Assembly (NCBI GenBank): GCA_029964075.1
Contig: CM057149.1
Span: 21,900,197 to 21,964,196 of the forward strand
Direction of reading: 5' to 3'
Source: Patiria pectinifera
Taxonomy: Eukaryota > Echinodermata > Asteroidea > Valvatida > Asterinidae
DNA length: 64,000 nucleotides
Part shown: positions 12,201 to 24,200 of the stretch, piece after piece
How the letters are laid out: the number at the start of each line of letters is the position of its first letter
How positions within the stretch are numbered: the first letter of the stretch is position 1
Translations under genes and position numbers: made by a program
Notes under the pieces: model-generated
What the model was told of the DNA's origin: nothing
The model's input: the letters and a program-made list of their open reading frames with translations, nothing else
Databases searched by the model: none

Positions 12201-15200
12201 TTATGCTAGCAACCCCCAGCTCTGGCATTGTCTGGTTTCTTTGTGCCATTCTCACCCATTGTGAACAATGTATTGGTACTGAGCGTCTCTTACGTAACTA
12301 TGCAAGAGCTTGCCCCGAATCAGGTGATTAGCAACAGTGTCTTTAGTCTGGAGAATTCACAGTTACAATGTGCCAAGCATCCTGAGCAAGTCAGTGTACC
12401 AGACGTTTTTCAAATTTTAATCCTAAAGGGTATAGGTCACTCGCAAATGGCTTATTAATTAAACCAATCAAACAAAAACACAGTGGATCTTATGCCAGAA
12501 TGTTTCAATCTTCCTTTGTAATTGGGGGGGGGGGGCTCGCCATTGGAATACAACTCTGTGCAAGCTTGTGTATTTTTGATAACGTCTGTGATTGCCTGTC
12601 GACCGGCCTTTATAATTGCCAAGAGCTGCTTGAAACTCCCTTGCATTCTGATTGATGTGGAATATTGTCAGCTTGAGTGGCAGCATTTAATTATATAATA
12701 TTGGATGGCTTCCAAGCCGTCCAATATTGTTATTATTAAGGGAATAAATGTGTGCTCTGGAGGTTTTTATCACTCTGTTTAAGACTGCTTAGAGTCTGGG
12801 TGCCGATAATTACCCGAGCCGGAGGCGAGGGTAATTATCATCAACCAGACTCTAAGTGGTCTTAAACAGAGTGATAAATACCGACCGAGCACATTATTCC
12901 CATTCATAAATACCTTTTCAGTAAAAAATTATCAAATAATTCGTTCAAAAAATCCCGATTTTGTGCAACAAGTTCACTTTATGCTTTTTGAAACATCCCT
13001 CTAGCAAAATAATGGAGTGTTCAGCTGGCGAGTAAGATGTAAACAACCCTTTTATGGAGATTGACACGCAGAATGCACCTGGGGCATTGCGTTTTGAATT
13101 TAGAACTATAAAATTCGTACTCACTCTTAGTGTTGCGCATGCCTACATGAGGATTGTGAACGTTCAACCAATGAAAACAGTAAGAGGCACTGGATTTTTA
13201 GGAGTCCACATTTTATGTGACACTGGAAAAGTGTTTAAGACCAGCTAGCCATGTCTTTATCATCCGTTTAAGACCAGCCACGTGACGGGCTCTCGACCTA
13301 TAGGAATGGATAAACTGTCTGGGTTATTTATGAAATATATCAAGCTGACTTGATTCACAAGAAATACAATTCAAGGCACCGTCTTCATCTCTCCTACAAT
13401 TTTTGTATTTCGTCAAACTGTTTGAAGCTGCCATCAGTGGCATCAGTTAAAGGTATACGTGGCCTGCTCGATCAGTTCAATCAATTAAGTGATTGAGCAG
13501 CACCCTTCGTTTATGTCCATTCAGATTCATTTACAAGACTTCTTTTTTGCTTTTAGAAGGCAGTTTCAAACTTTCTATTCATCGGCATCAGATACAATTA
13601 GGGGTTTCTTTTTCATTAACCGTCAATCAAATTAGCTGTTAAAATAATCAATTTAAAACAGGTATGCTTGCATAATTGAATACACAGTTAATGCGATTGG
13701 CTGTCTGTTTCTTAAAACCAAACCCACAGACAATGAAAACGATTGAACTTTCGTTGAATTGAAATGGGATTAAAGACGTGCATTCAACTTCAGACAAAAA
13801 TGTATGACCGCTTTTCAGAAGTGAATGAACATTTCAGGAAATTGGCCGGGAAAACCTAAAAGTGCCAGTTTAATCAGTTATTAATAACCGTTGTTAAAAC
13901 AACATGCCAATTTGTCCTCACTTGTTGCTAATGCCCACCTTCAATAGCTTACCTCATGTCAACAAGTTGATGACTTCATTGTCAGATACATGTAAGCAGC
14001 TGCATTATTGCTTGTTTAAATGTTTTCCTTTTTTTTTTGGCTTCGAACGTGCTTGACTCGCTTTGCCCAAAAAATTATACAGTGCAGGAGGAGAGGTAAG
14101 GGGCCTCCACCATTTAGACCTGGTATAAAAAGACACCCCCCCCCCCTTGGTAAGCTCGCCCACTTGCAGATAGACCTTTTATACCAACCCAGCTATGGGG
14201 CACAGAGGCTGGTCCTGTGGCTGATCACAAACTCTTCCATCCTGGGTCTATTGTTGCAATTAGTATTGACACGTAACTATATTCCGGGAGAAAGTCGTTT
14301 GTGGTTTTCTCCCTCAGCGCAAAACAAAAGAATCCCAGCTGCAGTAGTTAAACAATCTCCCCACAAGTCTTTAATCCAATGTAAGTTTTTTTTTTTTTCC
14401 TCTGCTCTGGATGTTACCCAAGCAATACATTGATGCGCCTGACTAACTTCAAAACTTCAGGCCTTATTCATTAAGAAAATGGCTTGGAAAAAGGACCAAC
14501 TGATATTCTCAAATATTATTGATTATTTTGGGCATATTTGAAATACCACAAATTTGTATCTAAATGGGCGGGAAATATTCCAGATTGAAAGGGATAGACT
14601 ACGTGTAGAACTAAATGACAGGAATTCTATTTTTTCCCTTCGAAAATAGCTACGTGACAAGCTGATCTCTCATCAATTTCATTATCACAATCAATTGTTT
14701 AATGTCTGTGGCTGGCTGAAAGTTGAAGCATTTTCATGTTTTTTTTTTAACAGTAGCAGTTTTGAATTGCTTGTACATGTTGTAAACTGTATTCAAAGGG
14801 CAATGAAATATAGTAGCGGGGCATCTCCGAGCCTAACCAAGTCTGTTGGGTAAAGTTTGACACCTACATTAGGGTGGAGACAATCTTCTCAAACCAAGTT
14901 TCTTCCCTAGATGAGAGACCTCTCAGAGCAACTTCAAGGCTAAGGGTGCAGGTCCATTTTTGATAAAATATACCACCGATTGTGACTGATTATCAACTCC
15001 CTGCTAATTACATATTAAACCTGCAACAAAGACAACTTTACAGCAGAAGCGTCGGCGCAAACAACATAATTTATTCCGTAATAATCAATAAATGTACAGC
15101 AATTGGAATTGAATTTGAGTGGCTGTGTTATTATCTGGGTTCTTTCTTACACGGTATACAACCCAAACCTAGTGCTCGTAGCAGCAATGCACAACTTCAT

Positions 15201-18200
15201 GCATCAGCAGTACACCACAAAAAAATCAATGAACAACAACATTACGAATGCACAACAACATCAGAAATGTACAACAGTATCAGCAATATACAACAACATC
15301 AGCAATGAACAACAATATTATGAATGCACAACATCATCAGCAATGTACAACAGCATCAGCAATGAGCAACAGCATTATCAATGTGCAACTGCATCAGCAA
15401 TGTACAAAAGCATCAGCAATGTACAGAGATGCTACTTTTCCGGTGTTTGCCGGGATTCCGGTTTTAAAAAATTCTCATAAAATTCCGGTTTTTCTGGCCG
15501 TCAAAGAAAAACTAGAAATAGAGAACGAACTGAAAGCTTAAAGGCCATAGAAGCAAAAATACAAAATAAATGGAACTAGGCTTGGCTACAGGGGAAAGAT
15601 GACAATGGGGACTTTGGGTCGGTGTAGCTTTTTCACAAAAACAAAGATCCTTTTTTTTACCCCTCAGCCGAGAGGCTCGAGGGGTATTGTCATCGCCTAC
15701 GGCGTCCGTCCGTCCGTAGGGCCGTCAGGACGGGCAGCTTAGTTTCCGGATGATAATTTGAGTTAGAAATGTTGTTTGGGTTTGTAACTTCGGTAGGGGG
15801 TTGCCCTTGGGAGTAGGCAAGTTGGGAATGGTTTTGGGGTCAAGGGGTCAAATGGTCAAAGGTCAAGATAACCGTGTTGAGTTAAAGGTAAATGGTTTCC
15901 GGATGATAACTTGAGTTAGAAATGAGATTTTGATTTCTAACTTTGGTAGGGGTTGTCCTTGGGAGTAGGTCAGTTGGGATTGGTTTTGGGGTCAAAAGGT
16001 CAAAGGTCAAGGTCACCGCAGTGAGTGAAAGGTAAATGGTTTCCGGATAATTAGAAATGAGATTTTGGTGTCTAACTCTGGTAGTGGGTTGCCCTTGAGA
16101 CTAGGCAAGAAATTTTAGAAATTTGTTCTTTTCTAAATAACAAATCCATATTTTTAAAAGATTATATCATTTCATGAATACAACTTCTACTGAACTGCTT
16201 CTTGATAAAGTACTCAAGATAAAATTTCACTCATTATTAATCCACTGTAGCAGATCTGTTTTTTTTGTTTTTTGGGTTTTTTTTTAACCAAAAGATGTAA
16301 CAGAAACTGCCAATAGTTATTGGAACGCCCCTCAGTTCAGGTTGCAACCAATGGCAGGCAGCGTTTACAGGATTGATAGTTCGATATCAGAAGATCATGG
16401 GTCACTCGACGGCAGTCTTGGTTTCTGAGATAATAGATGAGCACATTAAGCCAACTGTTTGTCAGGACAGGCAGTACATAGGTGAACAGGAGTACTATTG
16501 GGTGTTGGTATTGTAAGAATAGTACCGCACAGAGTGGCAAGAGGTTGGCAACAGATGCAGTCAAAACTATAATGAGGACTGTTTTCAGGGCCTTGTTGTC
16601 GGGCCTTGCGGCAGGGTTTCCCGGTTGAGCGATTTGGTTTTCGACTTGGATGGCTCTCACTTGGTGTCGTGATATCATGAACAGTCGTGCATATGCTATG
16701 ATAGTAACCAACAGAGAGCTGACTATTATGGGTAAATAGACTATTACTACAAGTATCGTGGAGGATCCTGTCTGAAAAAAACACGTTGGGATAGATTTGA
16801 TGTAAACGGTTTCCCAATGTGATGTTAATCCATGTGCAGTTATCATCAATGCAAGGGTTCCCCACATACAACAGACTGAAATGCGAGCCCGCTTCACAGT
16901 TACAAGAGATAGGTAGCGCAACGCGTACACCACCGAAATGTAGCGGTCCACAGTCAGCAGCAGGAGTGACATCTGGGGACTGTAGAGTACGATTTCACCG
17001 GCAAATGACAGCACTTGGCAAAACGCCTCGCCAATATGCTCAGTCTCGGAAATTGCAAGTACAGTCATCGGTAGAGCTCGGAAGAGTCCCACCCCGAGAT
17101 CGGCAATCGTCATGGATCTGAGGAATATCTTGGTTGTTTCCTGGATGCTACGGACATGCCTCAGGACCACAAGACACAGTGGGTTGAGGGTCAGAAGAAG
17201 AATGGTCGTTATGACGAGCAGGATGCATCGGATGAAGTTGTACTCAATTCCGTCCTGAGTTGTTGGGGTCGTGGATGCATTGAATGAAGACAGGTCTTCA
17301 CTACTTCCTGTTGAATTCATGTGGATGTTCATGTTGCTTGGTCAGGTTCAATCCGTTAGTAGGAATTTTTATTTAACTCCAGGGTATGAATTACACAGAC
17401 AGCAGAACTGATATTTGACAAAAATCTTTCATTAATGCATAGAGCAGTTTGAACGTAATAAGAATAAATGTAGTCGGAAAAATGTCACACATTGTAAGTG
17501 AGTGGTAAACTGCATCCAGAGATTCTCTTGAAAAGGATTAAATGGGTGTGGCTTGTCCTTCTCATGCTTATGATGAGGAAATGTGTAAATAACCATAGGT
17601 CAGCGCTGATTGGCCAGTCTCTGGTTGGCTCCTTGATCATCTCTTTTTTTTTTATTGGCATATAATATTGCCATAGTGAATGGCACGTCGATATTTTATT
17701 TAAAGCAACCGTGGAACGCATTTTGCGCTACAGTTAATTTCATGCAAAGTGCCATTACCTGCCAGTGTCCATTTACAATGCATTGTAATTAACTTTGCCA
17801 GTTTAACATGTTTAATCTGTTTTTAATAACCCTTTTTAAAACAACAAGCCAACTTGTCCTCAACTGTTGCTTATGCCTACCGGTACCGTAAAGGGAATAT
17901 ACATCATTTGCTTTTGCTGTAATTTTCAGAAATGGATGGAACTGGGGGGTTGGAAATATATAGCAAATATAATTACACTGACTTTTATGAGGTTTTGGGT
18001 TCGAAAATGCTATAAAAACCAAGAAAAACAGTAATTTTTCTGTAGTCTGGTTCCCTGACTCCATATAAGATGAAACAGAGCAGTTTACATACATTGGGGA
18101 ATTGTAAGGTCAGGGAACCAGTCTAGCTGGCTCGTAACCATTCATAGGTTTGTAATCGATTGCAAACAAGTGCGATGGTCAATTGGGGCCAGTATTTGAA

Positions 18201-21200
18201 AAAAAGCCAAATTTTTCCAACGCTGATCGGCTGATCAGCGTTGGAAATTGATACAATACCACTTTTCTTGAAATGACAGTATACCAGGTGCCATGATTCT
18301 AAAGGATGCTTTACACTGTCATTCACTAACAGTCCAGCAAGGTATTTCAAAATGATTTGGTAGTTTTATTTTTTGATGTTTGCAAATGTTGTATTTTCCC
18401 TTTAAATAACTGGCCTTATGTCAAGAAGTTGACTTGATTGTCAGATAAGCAGCAGCATTATTGCTATTTAAAATTGGAGACTCCTGAAAAACCGGGAAAA
18501 CATCAAGCTCACAGTCTAGTTTTTATTGGCTGTTTCCCCATAGCATCTGTACACGTTTTCATCGTGGAAGGCACTTTTTTTGGCATTAAAAACAAATCAA
18601 TTGACTTTAAACTTGGCACACACTTGGACAATGACGTCATCATGACATCATCAAGTGAGCCATGACATCACATTTAATGTGCATATTTTGAAGGCCTTTA
18701 TCTACAGAACTACAAGGCCGATTGAGATGAAAGTTGGTACTGGTATGTACCAGTGTTGTAGTCGAGACCAAATAGTCCGAGACCGACACCAAGACCGAGA
18801 CCTGAAGTTCTGAGACTAAGACGGAGACCGAGACCAGCCCCTTCAAGGCGGACCGAGACCGAAAAGGTCCGAGACCGAGACCGAGACTTAGGAGTACGAC
18901 AATTTGTACTAGTTTTTGCAAAACTTGAACATGTTGAAACTTGACAAAAGTAAAAAGTTAAAGGTGGATGTTTCATCTGTTATAGGAACTCAGACCCTAA
19001 ACTCCACAGCCACCCCTTGGTTTCAGCAATGACCACTAACGGATATTTTAATGCAACTTTAATTTTACATTGGACCTCCTTGTAAACCTGATTCGAAAAA
19101 AATTTGGAGCAAGAAAATGTTGATTTATTTTTAAAAATTTCAGTCATGGAATATAGATTTGTACATGTAGACCAAAAAATTGAGAGATGGTAGCCAGATA
19201 TGGATTGGTCTGCCCCCCACCCCATCCCTCTTTGTGATTCTCCTTCCAACCCTGCATGTTTGTGTGTCCCCTACATGTTTGTTTCTTGTTCCTTTGTCAT
19301 TTACCTCTGACATGTCTGAAGAAGGCCTGGCTAAGGCTGAAATGTAATGCCACTTTATTTTTGTTTAATGTCAATAATGTTACATATACTATAGAAGATT
19401 GATGAATATTTGCCTGATCTATCTTCTGTTAATCTGCCCGCCGTCATCATCGTCATTAGCCTATTTGAGAGTATGGCCGACACATTAGAAGGGCACCGTC
19501 ACAAACTGAATGTGGTGGATGAGATGTACTTTTAGGATTCATGGCTCAGTGCGCACGCCTCTGTGTGTTTTGTACCGTGCTATCGTATCACCCGCATCAG
19601 CTACTTTGCTGGGCAATATACTTGAATATTTTAGTGATTAACAAGTACGACATATTGCCAATATATTAATCATTTATTGTGATGGCCGTAAACAGCATAT
19701 AGCGATAATGGAACACAATTCTTCTAGACTCATGCAAACGCAATTGACATCTAGGAAGGAGACGAGGCAGGCAATTAGACTCTATTTTTGTGTACCATGG
19801 CAGTAGCTCAATTTGTGTTTATCACAGATGAAAAGATGAATACATGGCGAGTCAAAAAGAAAGTGACCGTATGATAAGAAAAAAATGGCACGCTCCATTT
19901 TGTAAAAAATATAATTGGGATAAAGAACATTTATTGAGTAGTAACTGTGAACATTTCACGTAATTTGCATACTCTATTCCCAAGTCATGTAAGAGATCAC
20001 AAAATCCAGCTGTCCACCACTAATACCAATTTAACAATCTACGAATTGATGAATATCCATTAATAAATATAATGGGAAAAAAAAAACGTTTTCCCGCCTC
20101 CACGAATAAAGGAAAAATTGAAAAGGAAAATAGAAAAAAATCACCAATATTTCTAGGAAAAAAGAGTTGAATTGTTCCCCATATTCAAAATACAAAATCT
20201 GATGGTAAAAATAATGTTTCAGTCTTGATTCATAAGATTTAAATCTCAGTTGTATTTGGAATCAATGAGGATGGCTAAAAAGTGCTTGTTTCAACAGATC
20301 ATCCCACAATAAAAACGAGAAATAAGAAGAGGAGCAATGGATATTGGACTATGCCTCACTCACTAGAAAGTGAAGAGAGACATGTCCATTAGCATCACAC
20401 TAGTGAGTGAGGCATATATAGTCCAATAACCATTGCTCCTCTTCTTATTTCATTAAGGGCAAAACCTAATTTGATTCTTATTTCTCGTTTTTATTGTGGG
20501 ATGATCTGTTAAAACAAGCACTTTATAGCCATCCTCATTGATTCCAAATACAACTGAGATTTAAATCTTGTGAATCAAGACTGAAACATTATATTTACCG
20601 TCAGATTTTGTATTTTGAATATGGGGAACAATTCAACTCTTTTCCCCTAGAAATATTGGTAATTTTTTTCTATTTTCCTTTTCTGTTTTTCCTCTATTCG
20701 TGGAGGCGGGAAAACTTTTTTTTCATTATATTTATTAATGGATATTCATCAGTTCGTAGACCGTTAAATTGGTATTAGTGGTGAACAGCTGAATTTTGTG
20801 ATCTCTTTATTAAAATAGACACGACTTGGGAATAGAGTATGCAAATTACATGAAAAGTTCACAGTTACTGCTCAATAACATGTTCTTTATCCCAACTATA
20901 TTTTTTACAAAATGGAGTGTGCCATTTTTTTTTTTATCATACGGTCACTCTCTTTTTGACTCGCCATGTATTCATCTTTTCATCTGTGATAAACACAAAT
21001 TGAGCTACTGCCATGGTACACAAAAATAGAGTCTAATTGCCTGCCTCGTCTCCTTCCTAAATGTCCATTGCATTTGCATGAGTCGAGAAGAATTGTGTTC
21101 CATTAATCGCTATATGCTTTTCACGGCCATCACAATAAACTATTAATATATTGGCAATATGTCCACTTGTTAATCACTAAAATATTCAAGTAAATTGCCC

Positions 21201-24200
21201 AGCAAAGTAGCTGATGCAGGCGTTACGATGGCACGGTACAAAACACAGAGAGGCGTGCGCACTGAGCCATGAATCCTAAAAGTACATCTCACCCACCACA
21301 TTCAGTTTGTGACAGCGCCCTTCTATTGTGTCGGCCATATTCTCAAATAGGCTAATGACGATGATGACGGCAGGCAGATTAACAGAAGAAAGATCAGGCA
21401 AATATGGTTCATCAATCTTCTATAGTATATGTAACGTTATTGACATTAAACAAAAATAAAGTGGCATTCATTTCAGCCTTAGCCAGGCCTTCTTCAGAGG
21501 TAAATGACAGAGGAACAAGAAACAAACACTTAGGGGACACACAAACATGCAGGGTGGGAAGGAGAATCACAAAGAGGGATGGGGGGGGGCATGCAGACCA
21601 ATCCATATCTGGCTACCATCTCTCAATGTTTTGGTCTACATGTACAAATCTATATTCCATGACTGAAATTGTAAAAAATAAATCAATATGTTCTTGCTCC
21701 AAATTTTTTTCGAATCAGGTTTACAAGGACGTCCAATGTAAAATTAAAGTTGCATTTGAATATCTGTTAGTGGTCATTGCTGAAACCAAGGGGTGGCTGT
21801 GGAGTTTAGGGTCTGAGTTCCTATAACAGATGAAACATCCACCTTTAACTTTTTACTTTTGTCAAGTTTCAACATGTTCAAGTTTTGCAAAAACTAGTAC
21901 AAATTGTCGTACTCCCTAAGTTAGAGTTTCTTCATCAGATTTACATTTTATAGTACTTAAACAATTTTTTAAAAAGCAAAAATATATGGAGTCCATCAAA
22001 TAAGGTTTTCCCCTTATTTAAATTAGGTTGTTTCCATTTTTTTTAAATTGATTGTGACAATAACAAATTCTGTTGCCATGTTGTAATTTATGGCATGAAG
22101 CAAACACGAAGAGCACTTGCATAACACAATTAAGCAGGTACAAGTGATTCCTAACTTTCAATCACTTCCTTCACATCCCCGTGAACATCAACATCTCAAG
22201 GACAGACTGTTCAGCTGTAATTAGTGTCTTGTTGTTTATTTAGATTGTTATTTATTATCTGCGGTCTCGGTCTCGGACCATTTTGGTCTCGGTCTCGGAC
22301 CATTTCGGTCTCGGTCTTGGTCTTGGTCTTGGACTATCCAGTCTCAACTACAACACTGCGGCCCACTACGAGAAACTTATTAAAAACATACAATGGGTCA
22401 ACTTTCGTGCTTCTGGAGACGCATCAATTCAAACTTCGAAGATAGTCAACAAAACTGAATACAAACTAAAAACCGCAAGATAGAGTTTTTTGAATGGTCG
22501 GTAATTCACTTTGAACTTTGTAAATCTTAGGTTACAGACTTGTTACGGGTACTACCCGCCATCTGCGGCGCATCAGAGAAGATGATTTCCTGGCTAGCGG
22601 CTACAAGAAGCTTTATTACAAACACAAACAATGGGTTGATACTGTCGTGTTTCGCCACTTTCGGGCTTCTAGAGACGCATCAAAGATAGTCTAAATAAAA
22701 CTGAAAACAAAATATAAACCGTAAAATTGAGTTTTGGAATCTCTGTAAACTCACTCTGAACTTTGTAAATCTTCTGTTAGTGATATTTGAATGCATGTAC
22801 TTGTGTTTTTTTTTGTCTCGGACGTTGCGTCGAAATTTATAAATTCGGTTACGGGTACCCAACCCGATAAAATGGAACCGGTTCTTGGCCTCCGCGGGCG
22901 GGTACCCGGGTACCCGCAACAGGCTTAAGTGGCTGTGTTATTATCTGGGTCCTTTCTTACATGGAATACAACCCTAACCTAGTGATCGTAGCAGCAATGC
23001 GCAACTTCATGCATCAGCAGTGCACCACAAAAAAATCAGTGTGCAACAACATTACGAATGCACAACAAAATCAGAAATGTACAACAGTATCAGCAATATA
23101 CAACAGTATCAGCAATATACAAACATCAGCAATGAACAACAACATTATGAATGCACAACATCATCAGCAATGAACAACAGCATCAGCAATGAGCAACAGC
23201 ATCAGCAATGTACAAAAGCATCTGAAATATACAGAGATGCCACTTTTTCGGGGTTTTTTTGCCAGGATTCTGGTTTTAAAAAAATTCTCATAAAATTCCG
23301 GTTTTTCCAGCCATCAAAGAAAAACTAGAAATAGAGAACGAACCGACAGCTTAAAGGCCATAGAAGCAAAAATACAAATGTGTTCGGAGTAGCTTTTTAA
23401 CAAAAATCAAGGCTCAAAAATCAGTGCTCAAAAAAAAAAAGTTCCCTTTTTTTAAGCAGACCCTGTGGCATCTCTGAATGTACAGCAGCATCAGAAATGT
23501 ACAAAATGGTATCAGCAATGTACAACAGCATTAGGATTGCACAACAACATCAGCAATGTACAACAGCATCAGCAATGTACAACAGCATCAGCAAACTACA
23601 ACAGCATCAGCAAACTACAACCTCATCAGTATCAGTAATGTATGTGCATCAGCAATGTACAGCATCAGTATACAACAAGCCTGTGCACACACCTTAGGCT
23701 TCACACGGGTTGACATTGTGATGACATGACTCAGTAACGACCGGAACATACCGGTATCAGTTGTGGATGTTTTGGCGAACTTCGTGTAACTGCGATGATA
23801 TTCATACAATAAACATCAATCCATGCTCAAAAATTGACAGTCACAGGAGTAGCAAAATTGTGACTTCTGCACCACGACGGAACGTGTGTGAAGTTACGAC
23901 ATGGTCCATTTAACAGACGTGGACATGGACAATTGTTTGAGAAATCCTACATTACAGTCATGAAGTTAAAAAAAGTATACTTTTTACAAGCAATTGTGTA
24001 CAATTGTGACAGAGTTGTTCACATGAAGGTCGTTTTTGTACAAGTAATGCTTAAACATTCTCTTCAAATTATTAATTTTCTTTTAGATTTGTTCTTTTCT
24101 AAATAACATATCCATATTTTAAAAAAATTGTACCATTCCATGAATACAAGTTCTACTGAACTGCTTCTTGATAAAGTACTCATGGTAAAATTTCACTCAT

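Larger units (their letters stand above)
14697..18750. repeat. Segmental duplication unit 2 (GPCR copy 2)
   Basis: Collinear with unit 1. Private insertions: a 'cccctcagccgagaggctcgaggggt' repeat with internal tandem copies at about 15660-16105, and a TTAA MITE at 17892-18401. Ends where the large palindrome interrupts the TGACGTCA repeat. Confidence 0.85.

Noticed and set aside
15103..15541. Overlapping 97-125 codon Asn/Gln/Thr-rich frames, also at 5072 and 22961-23328
   Set aside because: Produced by the cagcatcagcaatgtacaa minisatellite, open in several frames at once.
18640..18976. Frames encoding SVSVLVSVSV-like repeats, also at 22224-22483
   Set aside because: Translation of the gaccgagacc minisatellite at the ends of the palindrome.
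21404..21826. 140-codon ORF with a mirror copy at 18980-19249
   Set aside because: Both are the same palindrome-arm sequence; the left copy is shorter and diverges in frame, and no transposase or other motif is visible.
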